This document shows positions 8,412-15,673 of a stretch of 64,000 bases of DNA, piece by piece. The first letter of the stretch is position 1. Each line of letters begins with the position of its first letter. The notes under the pieces were generated by a model. It saw only the letters and a program-made list of their open reading frames with translations, was not told the DNA's origin and made no database searches. This DNA is from Thermotogota bacterium (GTDB lineage Bacteria > Thermotogota > Thermotogae > Thermotogales > DSM-5069). The translations under genes were made by a program, and so were the position numbers. The DNA lies in the NCBI GenBank assembly GCA_029551145.1, contig JAKPGA010000069.1, positions 1 through 64,000 on the forward strand, read 5' to 3'.

Positions 8412-8438
8412 AATTCAGCCCCCTTCTTGAGAAATATA

Positions 8439-8453
8439 CCTGAGTTTCTCAGG
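8439..8453 (-). promoter_or_regulatory. Small hairpin in the livJ leader
   Basis: CCTGAG-TTT-CTCAGG, a 6-bp stem with a 3-base loop, lies 28 bases upstream of the livJ ATG on the transcript. It may stabilise the mRNA or affect initiation; no T-run follows. Confidence 0.35.
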
Positions 8454-8462
8454 TTGGCACAT

Positions 8463-8493
8463 ATTATGTCACACATGATCGATCATCCGTCAA
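8463..8493 (-). promoter_or_regulatory. Probable livJ promoter containing a perfect 12-bp palindrome
   Basis: Minus strand TTGACG (8493-8488) and CATAAT (8468-8463) are separated by 19 bases, a little long. The perfect palindrome ATGATCGATCAT (8486-8475) fills the spacer, the classic place for a repressor to block RNA polymerase. Promoter and operator are inferred from sequence only. Confidence 0.45.
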
Positions 8494-8517
8494 GGGCAGA
8501 ATCCACATTGAATTGCC

Positions 8518-8552
8518 AAAAGCAAAAGGCGGAGGCTTTCCTCCGCCGTTTT
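8518..8552. terminator. Bidirectional intrinsic terminator upstream of livJ
   Basis: GGCGGAGG-CTTT-CCTCCGCC gives a perfect 8-bp GC-rich stem. It is followed by GTTTT on the plus strand and by TTTTGCTTTT on the minus strand. On minus it would end transcripts from ispD or the decayed gene before the liv promoter. Confidence 0.8.
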
Positions 8553-8609
8553 GACACGGTTTTTAGCAAGTTGACACTTCTACATGTACAAACATGATAT
8601 TGATTACAT

Positions 8610-8990
8610 CTATCCAACGAACGTTTTTTCTAATTCGAGCAAGATCAGTTTTTCTATGTATAGACATTTCTTGCTCTGAAATAGTTTTCTGTTCACAGTG
8701 ACGCTGTCATATCTTGTAAGGTCTACCGACCCGTTTGAAAGACCAGAGTGCATCGATCATCTCTATCAAACCTTGTAAAGTATTCGAACGCATCGACCGA
8801 CAGATTGAAAACGCCGATTCTATCACCCATGATCATATAGCTTACACTGAGAGAATCACGCAATCTTTCAACCATAAGTACTACCTTTCTTGAATAGTCT
8901 CAGAGAATCTTTCAAAAGCTTAGACCTATCCCAATTTATGTGGCTACCTTAAGACAGATCTGTCCTGGCAAGCTTGTCCAATATATATAA
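8610..8990 (-). pseudogene. Probable decayed gene, family unknown
   Basis: Minus-strand translation gives protein-like segments in changing frames: LDKLARTDLS, stop, INWDRSKLLKDSLRLFKKGSTYG, stop; then MVERLRDSLSVSYMIMGDRIGVFNLSVDAFEYF in a second frame; then SNGSVDLTRYDSVTVNRKL running into LYIEKLILLELEKTFVG and a stop at 8610. The last segment ends 58 bases before the strong terminator at 8547, as a real gene would. I read this as one gene broken by at least two frameshifts and a stop. The GDRIGVFNLS segment faintly recalls DUF58/vWA-like proteins, but that is weak. Confidence 0.35.
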
Positions 8991-9117
8991 TACGAAAGTG
9001 AAAAATATCACATTAGAGCAAACACGCATTTTGAAAGTATTTTTGAAGATTTTCTTCAGAAGGTCGTCTTCTCATGATTGTTCTGGGATTTAGTTGTGAC
9101 TAACTGAACAATGACCT

Positions 9118-9131
9118 TTAGCATATGCTAA
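9118..9131. repeat. Perfect 14-bp palindrome in the ispD-liv intergenic region
   Basis: TTAGCATATGCTAA is a perfect palindrome about 100 bases downstream of the ispD stop. It could be a protein-binding site or chance in AT-rich sequence; no promoter is clear beside it. Confidence 0.3.
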
Positions 9132-9233
9132 TGCTGCAAAAACAAAGATCTCAATCACCAAATGTGCAAACGTATAGCACCATGAGTTGGGATGGTGATC
9201 CTGCGCCAAATTACCATTCTGCCTTCGGTCAGC

Positions 9234-9902
9234 TCAGTCACCTTTCCAAAACCGGCAAAGTACTCTTGCAAGCTCGAGGTCTTTCGGCTTTGTGATCTTG
9301 AAACAATAAGAGTCACCTTCCACTAATCTGATCTTTTCACCACTCAAAAATACAGGCTTTGTACTATCTTCACCTTCGAAATCTTTCAAAGCATTGACAA
9401 CGATGTCATAACGGAAGGCCTGAGGTGTTTGAATTCGATACAAACCATCTCTTGGAATATAGGAGTTCACAAAATCATCTTTGAAGTAAGCAACCGTGTC
9501 AGTGATGGGGACGGCGGCAGTAGCTGCTCCAAAGACTTTCGCTTCTTCGATTACCTTCTCCAGCAGACTCACACTCAGAAAAGGTCTCGCTGCGTCGTGA
9601 AAGACAACGATCGATGGACTGACACTTCTCAGAAAATCGAGTGCTATCACAGAGGTCTGATGCCTTGTCTCTCCACCAGTCAATATCCATCTTACCTTTC
9701 TGAAGCCTTCAACCATCTGTGAAATGCGTTCTGCATACCCTTGAGGTATCATCACAAGGCAGGAGTCTATCAGCGCCGACTTTTCAAAGGCAGAAAGCGA
9801 ATACTGAATAACGGGACGATCACAGATTTTGCAGAACTGTTTTGGTATCTGTGAGTTTATACGGGTGCTTCTACCCGCAGCCATTATTATGCCTATTGTC
9901 AT
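9234..9902 (-). CDS. ispD: 2-C-methyl-D-erythritol 4-phosphate cytidylyltransferase
   Basis: 222 residues, normal for IspD. It joins CTP and MEP to form CDP-ME in the non-mevalonate isoprenoid pathway. The N-terminal nucleotide-binding loop IIMAAGRSTRINSQIPKQF matches the IspD consensus, and VVFHDAARPFLS and PITDTVAYF are the conserved metal and substrate segments. No ispF gene is adjacent. Divergent from the unknown gene at 9948. Confidence 0.93.
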   Translation of the reverse strand: MTIGIIMAAGRSTRINSQIPKQFCKICDRPVIQYSLSAFEKSALIDSCLVMIPQGYAERISQMVEGFRKVRWILTGGETRHQTSVIALDFLRSVSPSIVVFHDAARPFLSVSLLEKVIEEAKVFGAATAAVPITDTVAYFKDDFVNSYIPRDGLYRIQTPQAFRYDIVVNALKDFEGEDSTKPVFLSGEKIRLVEGDSYCFKITKPKDLELARVLCRFWKGD

Positions 9903-9917
9903 CTTTTCATCACCATA

Positions 9918-9926
9918 TGTTACAAT
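9918..9926 (+). promoter_or_regulatory. Extended -10 element for the gene at 9948
   Basis: TGTTACAAT (TGnTACAAT) lies 22 bases before the GTG start at 9948, followed by AAAGGGGGAG as ribosome site. No good -35 is visible. The intergenic gap to ispD is only 45 bp. Confidence 0.4.
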
Positions 9927-9947
9927 AACACAAAGGGGGAGTGTTGT

Positions 9948-10544
9948 GTGGTGGATACAAAGAAATTAGAGAGTATTATTTCGCAGATTTCAGGTGTCAC
10001 AGCCGTTCGAATAGTGCCAGATGGAGATAATCTGAGAGAAATCCATGTAATAGCCGATTCAGCCAAGAATCCCAAGCAAGTTGTTCGTGATGTAGAAACA
10101 GCAATATTGGCGTCGACTGGACTGAGAATAGATAGAAAGATAATAAGTGTTGCTCAGATGGCTGGTGAAGTCCATGCTCGTCCTGAGTACGTTATATCTT
10201 CTTTGACAACAGAGGACCTTGGCAAGAATCTGCGTGTGGCTGTTAGCGTAGAACATGGTGAGGACAGATATGAAGGCTCTGCCGAAGGGGCAAAGACGAG
10301 CATTCAAAGACTCAAAACCGCTGCAGCAGCCGTGATTTCAGCATTCGACGAACTGACCGAAAGTATCTATTCAGTTGATGATGTACGGATCATTACACTG
10401 GCGGGCAAAGAGTTTCTTGTGTGCCACATAACCAAACTTGACGGCGGCAAAGAAAGAAGTCTGATAGGCAGCGCAGAGCTTGAAAAAGATCCGCTCTTAG
10501 CTGCCGCGAACGCTGCTCTTGAAGTCCTGGTCAGATTTCAGTAA
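9948..10544 (+). CDS. Conserved protein of unknown function
   Basis: 198 residues, GTG start with GGGGGAG six bases upstream. Not recognised as a named family. The N-terminal ~75 residues (ISGVTAVRIV ... IHVIADSAKNPKQVVRDVETAI ... IDRKIISVAQ) resemble a small domain I associate with uncharacterised proteins of Firmicutes and Actinobacteria. The C-terminal half (SVEHGEDRYEGSAEGAKTSIQRLKTAAAAVISA ... GSAELEKDPLLAAANAALEVL) looks like an alpha/beta ligand-binding fold similar in style to a LeuA-type allosteric domain. No signal peptide or membrane segment. It runs opposite to its neighbours and its last 48 bases overlap the 3' end of khpB in antisense. Confidence 0.75.
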   Translation: MVDTKKLESIISQISGVTAVRIVPDGDNLREIHVIADSAKNPKQVVRDVETAILASTGLRIDRKIISVAQMAGEVHARPEYVISSLTTEDLGKNLRVAVSVEHGEDRYEGSAEGAKTSIQRLKTAAAAVISAFDELTESIYSVDDVRIITLAGKEFLVCHITKLDGGKERSLIGSAELEKDPLLAAANAALEVLVRFQ

Positions 10545-11171
10545 GTCTTTGCTATCGCAGTATTCAATCACAACCTTTCTGTATGGCTCGATGCCGATCG
10601 AATAACTCTTTATGTCTCGATAACTTTTGGCGATCTCGTGAACGACCCGCCTTTCAAAAGCAAACATCGGATCTAAAACGACTTTGCCTTTGTTACTCCT
10701 CACACGATCAATAACTTGCCTGACCATGTGTTCCAGGCTCTTTTTTCTTCTTTCTCTGTACTCACCCGCATCGACTATCACAGACAGTTTTGTGTCGCTC
10801 AGTCTGTTCAAGTAGATTGTGGCAATGTGTTGTAATGCAGCGAGAGTTTTCCCATGTTTGCCAATCAGTCTACCAAGATCTCTCCCCTCCAGTTCGACCG
10901 AGAACCTCCTACCGGCATACTGTACATTGACATTGATATCTCCGTAGGTGTTCAAAATATGATTCATGAATTGCTCAAGTCTTCTTTTATAAAAATCGCT
11001 CTTGATCGTTATTTCGACAACTGCTTCCTTAGCCATGAGACCGAAAAAGCCCTTTGAACCTTTTTCCACAACTGCACACTCGAATTCATCATCCCTTAGA
11101 TCTAATTGCTTTTTCACCTTCTCAACAGCATCCGTTACAGTGGGTCCCGTGGCTCTCAATTTCCTCACCAA
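10497..11171 (-). CDS. khpB: RNA-binding protein KhpB (Jag/SpoIIIJ-associated)
   Basis: 224 residues with the full Jag layout: N-terminal Jag_N domain (MVRKLRATGPTVTDAVEKVKKQL ... VVEKGSKGFFGLMAKEAVVEI), a type II KH domain with GRLIGKHGKTLAALQHI, and an R3H domain around ERRVVHEIAKSYRDIKSYSIG. It binds RNA and in other bacteria pairs with KhpA. Translation probably starts at TTG or the GTG next to it. It follows yidC as in most bacteria. Its last 48 bases are antisense to the end of the gene at 9948. Confidence 0.93.
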   Translation of the reverse strand: MVRKLRATGPTVTDAVEKVKKQLDLRDDEFECAVVEKGSKGFFGLMAKEAVVEITIKSDFYKRRLEQFMNHILNTYGDINVNVQYAGRRFSVELEGRDLGRLIGKHGKTLAALQHIATIYLNRLSDTKLSVIVDAGEYRERRKKSLEHMVRQVIDRVRSNKGKVVLDPMFAFERRVVHEIAKSYRDIKSYSIGIEPYRKVVIEYCDSKDLLKSDQDFKSSVRGS

Positions 11172-11181
11172 TTCTCACCCC

Positions 11182-12513
11182 TTAAGCCTTAGGCCTCAAA
11201 CCAAGCAATTCTCTGGTCGTTATGCCTTTGATTTTGTAGCGTTTATATATGTAATATGTGATAACAAGCTGAATAACTGTGTTGAGCGTGTAATACAAAA
11301 ACAGACCACTTGGTAGTCCAACAAACAGGAAAGGAAAGATTACTGACATAAGGATCCCCTGCCAAGCACTTCTTGTGTCCTGACTGGTTATCAATGTGTT
11401 GTAGTAACTTGCGACGATCGTTATGATTATGAACAACGCGTTTGGCCCAAAACCTCCAATCGAGAGATCGTTCCAGAACAGGAATCTGCTTCCAAAGGCG
11501 AATTCTTCCTGAAAGTATCTTATCACCGCGTAGAGCAGGAAGAATATCGGGAGTTGAATCAGTAACATTAAACATCCGCTCGCGGGGTTGACACCTTCTT
11601 CCTTGTAGACCTTCATTAGTTCTTCTTGCTGCTTGGTAGGATCTTTATATTTCTTTCTTACCGCTTCAACCTTCGGCTGAAGTTTTCTCATCTTTATCAT
11701 CGATTTTGTCTGCGCGTGGTACAGTGGATACAAGACAAGCCTAACTATGACGGTGAAGACAACTATTGTCCAACCGAAATTCTTTGTCAGTTCAAACAGC
11801 CACCAGAAGAACCATACGAGTGGATAAAAGAACGGATCGTACCAAGCAGAACTACCGCTTATTTTCTTTATCGTGTCCAGCAAAACAGGATAGTCATCTG
11901 CGAATAGTTTTTTGAGAAAGATCCTTTTATAGGGTGCCATATGAACAAGCACCTTCCCGAATCCACTAACAGTGAGTTTATTGGAAACCAGTTTCGAGCC
12001 ATTCGTTTTTGAAATGGAGATGATCCTGTTTTTTGGTGCAAAGGACAGAAAATAATCTTTGACAGCACGATCATTTTCCTCATACCACACCCTTGGCAGT
12101 GTCACAACTACAGAATCTGCGCTTTCAATTTCCACAGTGATGACATACTCAGGTGCATTTTTGAAGGTTAGGATTTTTCGAACACCATTCTCGTACTCAT
12201 AGATCACCGACAAGTCACCAGAATAGGTATTTGGAGCTATCATGGTTCCCTTGACAGTGGAACTGAGGAGATTCAAAGGTGAACCATCGATGGAAAATAA
12301 CTCCAGCCCATCACCATCAGCTTGAAAGATGTGGAGTTTTCTGTCAATTGTGAGATAAACATTTACAAGATCGCCTTTAGTGTTCAGCTCAAATTCATTG
12401 AACCTTGTGGTGACCTTAAGTCCGTTTTCAAGATTTGTCACCTGAATTTCGTTCTTCGGGAAAGCCACAACCATGAGAATGGTGATTAGTATCAAGACAA
12501 TCGATTTTCTCAA
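11182..12513 (-). CDS. yidC: Membrane protein insertase YidC
   Basis: 443 residues. An N-terminal membrane segment ([16 protein letters not shown]) is followed by a roughly 190-residue extracytoplasmic domain of the Gram-negative type, then the conserved insertase core starting near [31 protein letters not shown], with [18 protein letters not shown] and the C-terminal pair of helices. Inserts and folds membrane proteins alone or with SecYEG. TTG start, GGAGG eight bases upstream, overlapping the yidD stop as TTGA. Confidence 0.95.
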   Translation of the reverse strand: MRKSIVLILITILMVVAFPKNEIQVTNLENGLKVTTRFNEFELNTKGDLVNVYLTIDRKLHIFQADGDGLELFSIDGSPLNLLSSTVKGTMIAPNTYSGDLSVIYEYENGVRKILTFKNAPEYVITVEIESADSVVVTLPRVWYEENDRAVKDYFLSFAPKNRIISISKTNGSKLVSNKLTVSGFGKVLVHMAPYKRIFLKKLFADDYPVLLDTIKKISGSSAWYDPFFYPLVWFFWWLFELTKNFGWTIVVFTVIVRLVLYPLYHAQTKSMIKMRKLQPKVEAVRKKYKDPTKQQEELMKVYKEEGVNPASGCLMLLIQLPIFFLLYAVIRYFQEEFAFGSRFLFWNDLSIGGFGPNALFIIITIVASYYNTLITSQDTRSAWQGILMSVIFPFLFVGLPSGLFLYYTLNTVIQLVITYYIYKRYKIKGITTRELLGLRPKA

Positions 12514-12749
12514 GTCGATCTCCTCCTCAACGTGAATTTCTCTGGCACAGGATCATGCCCTCCTGGATTTAGAGGATTGCACCTGATTATTCTTTTCAGT
12601 GCAAGATAGCCTCCTTTGATCACTCCGAAACGCTCGATTGCCTGCATGGCATAAGTTGAGCAGGTAGGAGTGAACCTACATGTTGGTGGTTTCAGTGGAG
12701 AGATATATCTTTGATAGAAGCGTATCAACGACACAAATAACCTTTTCAT
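12510..12749 (-). CDS. yidD: Membrane protein insertion efficiency factor YidD
   Basis: 79 residues with the diagnostic YidD pattern: [52 protein letters not shown]. Short amphipathic protein at the inner membrane that assists YidC. ATG overlaps the rnpA stop by 4 bp. Confidence 0.95.
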   Translation of the reverse strand: MKRLFVSLIRFYQRYISPLKPPTCRFTPTCSTYAMQAIERFGVIKGGYLALKRIIRCNPLNPGGHDPVPEKFTLRRRST

Positions 12750-13117
12750 TTACCGATCCTCTTCAGCAAAGAATAAAGTTCCTCTTGGACAAAAAAGTAA
12801 GACAACTTTTCAAAGACTTCTGACAGGGCCTTCCGAGGAAGAATGATCAAATCAAATCCCTTTGCCAATTCGTTTTTCATCGTTCTGTAAGCTTCCTTTA
12901 CCCAACGCCGAACTTTATTTCTGTCATGAGCCTTACCAAACTTCTTCTTGACCATCACAGCGATTCTGTTGTAATCAAGTCCATTCTCGACAAACATAAC
13001 AGTGAAAAAATCACTTTGAAGAACCTTTCCCTGTCGGAACACCCTGTCAAAGTCCTTCGTATGTCTGAGACGCTCTGCTCTTGGCAGCGAAAAATCGTTC
13101 AAACAGCGAGTCTCCAT
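12746..13117 (-). CDS. rnpA: Ribonuclease P protein component
   Basis: RnpA, the protein subunit that helps the RNase P RNA bind pre-tRNA. The conserved basic motif is seen in [21 protein letters not shown]. If translation starts at ATG 13117 it gives 123 residues and overlaps rpmH by 19 bp; the alternative TTG at 13102 (118 residues) overlaps the rpmH stop as TTGA, a common coupling arrangement. Neither start has an ideal ribosome site. The RNase P RNA gene itself is not in this window. Confidence 0.93.
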   Translation of the reverse strand: METRCLNDFSLPRAERLRHTKDFDRVFRQGKVLQSDFFTVMFVENGLDYNRIAVMVKKKFGKAHDRNKVRRWVKEAYRTMKNELAKGFDLIILPRKALSEVFEKLSYFFVQEELYSLLKRIGK

Positions 13118-13233
13118 CTACCTCTTGCACGCCTTCGAGCCAGAACCTTACGACCCGACGGTGTCCTCGATCTCACCAAAAAGCCGTGAGTTTTCTGCCG
13201 CTTTCTGCGATTAGGTTGATAGGTTCTTTTCAT
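13099..13233 (-). CDS. rpmH: 50S ribosomal protein L34
   Basis: 44 residues, missed by the ORF track because of its length. Minus-strand translation from ATG 13233 gives [18 protein letters not shown] followed by [20 protein letters not shown] and RWRLAV, a clear L34. GGAGG lies seven bases before the ATG. First gene of the rpmH-rnpA-yidD-yidC-khpB operon, and its stop falls inside the possible 5' end of rnpA. Confidence 0.97.
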   Translation of the reverse strand: MKRTYQPNRRKRQKTHGFLVRSRTPSGRKVLARRRARGRWRLAV

Positions 13234-13271
13234 CCTCGATCCTCCTTCTGCATCTTGTGATAGCCTTTGTC

Positions 13272-13303
13272 ATTTTACCACAGAACTATAATACTCTTGT
13301 CAA
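13272..13303 (-). promoter_or_regulatory. Probable promoter of the rpmH-rnpA-yidDC-khpB operon
   Basis: In the 66-bp gap upstream of rpmH the minus strand has TGGTAAAAT, an extended -10 (TGnTAAAAT, 13280-13272). TTGACA (13303-13298) overlaps the disA stop codon, but is 20 bases from TAAAAT, so the extended -10 probably does most of the work. Confidence 0.45.
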
Positions 13304-14352
13304 CCAACTCTATTTCTAATCATACCAATTGCCGACGCTATTGCCAACGCCCTTTTTTCACCTATGCCGTCCACAGATTGAAGGGTGTCAATGGTCGCTT
13401 GACTCAATGATCTGAGATCTCTAAAGGTCTTGACAACCTTTGTAGAAACACTTATGGGAATCTTTGCGTTGTACTTCAAGACTCTGTAACCCCGTGCATA
13501 GGAAGTAACCTCTCCTGCTTGGGTCAAGCTCTGAATGTCTATGTCGAGTGTTCGAATGATTTTCAAAAGCGAGATTTCCCTATCTTGGCTGAGTCGCTCA
13601 ATTATTTGACGAGCCTGATCTAATTCCATATCTTTCTGGGAATAGTCCATCACCAACAGACAAGTTATGTCCTCAACATCTTTCAAGATTTCTTCCAGCT
13701 GCATCTTCATCAATCTGCCTTCTTCTCCAAGTTCTACCAAATAGGGAAAGATCTCTTCATAAGTCCTCATTATTGTCAGTGCCTTTTCTATAGCACGTGC
13801 GACATCGTATATTGAAACGCCTGAGTGAAACTCATTGATTTCTATCTCGGAAAGGAGCTTGTCGAAGTTCGTTCTGTACTTCTCGAGAGTATTTATAGCC
13901 TGCGATACCCTTGCCATCAAAATGCGTGCGTCGTTCATCACATATTTGTACTGACCACAGTAAAGTGAGATCACATTTCTTCTCTTAGATATTGCAACGA
14001 CCATCTGCCCCGTTTGTTTTGCCACTCGCTCAGCCGTTCGATGCCTCATACCCGTTTCTATGGTTGGAATCATTGGATCTGGTACGAGATGTACGTTCGC
14101 GAAAAGTATCTTCGAGAGATCTGAGGAGATGACAACTGCACCGTCCATCTTTGCCAATTCATACAGCCTCTCCGGAGAAAAAGTGCAGTCCAGATCGAAT
14201 CCTCCCTGGATGATGTCCTCGTATTTTTGTGGATCATCAACAAAGAACAGTAATGCGCCCAAGTTCGCCGATATAATATCGTCCAGAGCCTTTCTCAGTT
14301 TCGTTCCCGGAGAAAGAAGGGCAATCTTACTGAGAAGTTCATCTGGTATCAG
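13300..14352 (-). CDS. disA: DNA integrity scanning diadenylate cyclase DisA, probable CTG start
   Basis: DisA makes cyclic di-AMP from two ATP and links it to DNA structure. The DAC domain shows KMDGAVVIS and RHRTAE, and the C-terminus has a helix-hairpin-helix ending VDGIGEKRALAIASAIGMI. The track starts at a TTG (14262) inside the conserved N-terminal helix, which cuts off homologous sequence. The frame stays open back to the radA stop, adding LIPDELLSKIALLSPGTKLR and KALDDIISAN, which align with the N-terminus of other DisA proteins as I remember them. No ATG, GTG or TTG occurs in that stretch; CTG 14352 has GGTGAG five bases upstream. That gives 350 residues, close to family length. Confidence 0.9.
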   Translation of the reverse strand: MIPDELLSKIALLSPGTKLRKALDDIISANLGALLFFVDDPQKYEDIIQGGFDLDCTFSPERLYELAKMDGAVVISSDLSKILFANVHLVPDPMIPTIETGMRHRTAERVAKQTGQMVVAISKRRNVISLYCGQYKYVMNDARILMARVSQAINTLEKYRTNFDKLLSEIEINEFHSGVSIYDVARAIEKALTIMRTYEEIFPYLVELGEEGRLMKMQLEEILKDVEDITCLLVMDYSQKDMELDQARQIIERLSQDREISLLKIIRTLDIDIQSLTQAGEVTSYARGYRVLKYNAKIPISVSTKVVKTFRDLRSLSQATIDTLQSVDGIGEKRALAIASAIGMIRNRVG

Positions 14353-14353
14353 A

Positions 14354-15673
14354 TCAACTCACCCCCAAGGCTTTACATAATTCTTGCACCGAGTACACCT
14401 TCTGGATATTGCTATCCCTGAATTCTGTGTTCTTGGGAACAATTATAGGACCAACACCAATTTTCTTGAGCGCGTCGATTCTGGATTTCATACGATGAAC
14501 GCGTTTGAGTGACCCATCCAGACTCACTTCACCGATCAACGCCGTTCTGCCCAACTGCTTATCCAGCATTGATGACAAAAGTGCACCCACAACTGCTGCG
14601 TCAATCCCAGGATCTGTGATTTTCAGACCACCAAGTATATTGACATAGACATCGTGTGATTCTATGGGCAAATGCATATGTCTGCCTATCACTGCTATCA
14701 ACAAAAGAAGCCTTGTCATCTCAAAGCCATTGCTCACACGCCTTGGCATATTGCTTTTGGTCCTTGAAACAAGTGCTTGAACCTGTATTACAAAGGAACG
14801 AGAGCCTTCAACTGCACATGTTAGGCAATTTCCTGGTAACTGATCTTCAGCATCGTAAAAGGCTGGGTTCACTACCTGCTTTAGACCATCTTCGGTCATC
14901 TCAAAGATCGCGACTTCTCCTGAAGGACCAAAACGGTTTTTCATAGTTCTCAGGATTCTCAGTTCGGTGTTGCGCTCTCCTTCAAAATAGATAACCGTGT
15001 CTACCAGATGTTCGACCAATTTGGGACCAGATATTTCTCCACTCTTGGTTATATGTGCTATCAGTATGCTTGGAATAGATAACTGTTTGCATTTCTCGAT
15101 AATTTTCTCGGCACAAGTGCGGATTTGCAAGATACTCCCAGGATAAGTTCCCACTTCCGGTGAATACATCGTTTGAAGCGAATCAATTACAAGCAATGAG
15201 TAAGTATCATCAAGTAGATCAAGCACTTGTTCCAGGTCGTTTTCAGGACACACCATGATATTCTCCAGTCCATCGCGGTAAAGCCTCTGAGCTCTTACAG
15301 CTATCTGGTCTGCTGATTCCTCAGCGGCGACATACAGAGCTTTCAATCCATTCTCCGAAAAATAATTGCATATCTCAAGGGCAAGAGTACTCTTACCGAC
15401 ACCAGGTTCTCCACCGAGCAAGAGCACTTGACCCGGCAAGATCCCTCCTGCGAGAGCTGCATCGAGTTCGCTGAAACCAGTACCCAGCCTTTTAACATTC
15501 CCAGCCGATTTCAGAGTTTCCTGCAGGCTGACAACCGATGCTCTGCCCTTTCTTGCTGCCTCTGCTTTGAACTCAGTAGCGGTATTCCATTCACCACAAC
15601 TGGGACATTTGCCGAACCATTTTACCGATTCATAACCACATTTGCTGCAGACAAAGTAATTCTTTTCTCTCAT
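14354..15673 (-). CDS. radA: DNA repair protein RadA (Sms)
   Basis: 439 residues. N-terminal zinc finger CSKCGYESVKWFGKCPSCGEW, RecA-like ATPase with Walker A GGEPGVGKST and the RadA-specific KNRFGPSGE motif (here MKNRFGPSGEVAIF), then a Lon-like C-terminal domain. A DnaB-like helicase that supports recombination intermediates. Its ATG overlaps the clpC stop (ATGA) and disA follows 1 base after its own stop. The clpC-radA-disA order is common in Firmicutes too. Confidence 0.96.
   Translation of the reverse strand: MREKNYFVCSKCGYESVKWFGKCPSCGEWNTATEFKAEAARKGRASVVSLQETLKSAGNVKRLGTGFSELDAALAGGILPGQVLLLGGEPGVGKSTLALEICNYFSENGLKALYVAAEESADQIAVRAQRLYRDGLENIMVCPENDLEQVLDLLDDTYSLLVIDSLQTMYSPEVGTYPGSILQIRTCAEKIIEKCKQLSIPSILIAHITKSGEISGPKLVEHLVDTVIYFEGERNTELRILRTMKNRFGPSGEVAIFEMTEDGLKQVVNPAFYDAEDQLPGNCLTCAVEGSRSFVIQVQALVSRTKSNMPRRVSNGFEMTRLLLLIAVIGRHMHLPIESHDVYVNILGGLKITDPGIDAAVVGALLSSMLDKQLGRTALIGEVSLDGSLKRVHRMKSRIDALKKIGVGPIIVPKNTEFRDSNIQKVYSVQELCKALGVS

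Larger units (their letters stand above)
8412..9233. other. Gene-poor 822-bp region with liv promoter, terminator and decayed coding remnant
   Basis: This is the only stretch above 300 bases without an intact gene. From left to right it holds the livJ leader hairpin, the livJ promoter with a palindrome, a two-way intrinsic terminator, and broken minus-strand coding sequence (8610-8990). Between 8990 and 9233 there are only short open frames, including one of 47 codons directly in frame after the ispD stop, with no start signal. No tRNA, repeat array or mobile element is visible. Confidence 0.6.

Noticed and set aside
8548-8580. TTGACAC repeated 20 bases apart as a repeat array
   Set aside because: Only two copies; more likely promoter-like -35 elements than CRISPR or iterons.
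9090-9233. 47-codon open frame directly in frame after the ispD stop (TGA)
   Set aside because: Considered as stop-codon readthrough or a selenocysteine-like extension, but IspD is complete at 222 residues and no structure follows the TGA.
9181-9294. Short plus-strand ORF starting MSWDGDPAPNYH
   Set aside because: Runs antisense into ispD; 37 codons only with no ribosome site.
13361-14262. TTG start for disA as in the ORF track
   Set aside because: It truncates the conserved N-terminal helix; the upstream frame encodes DisA-like sequence.
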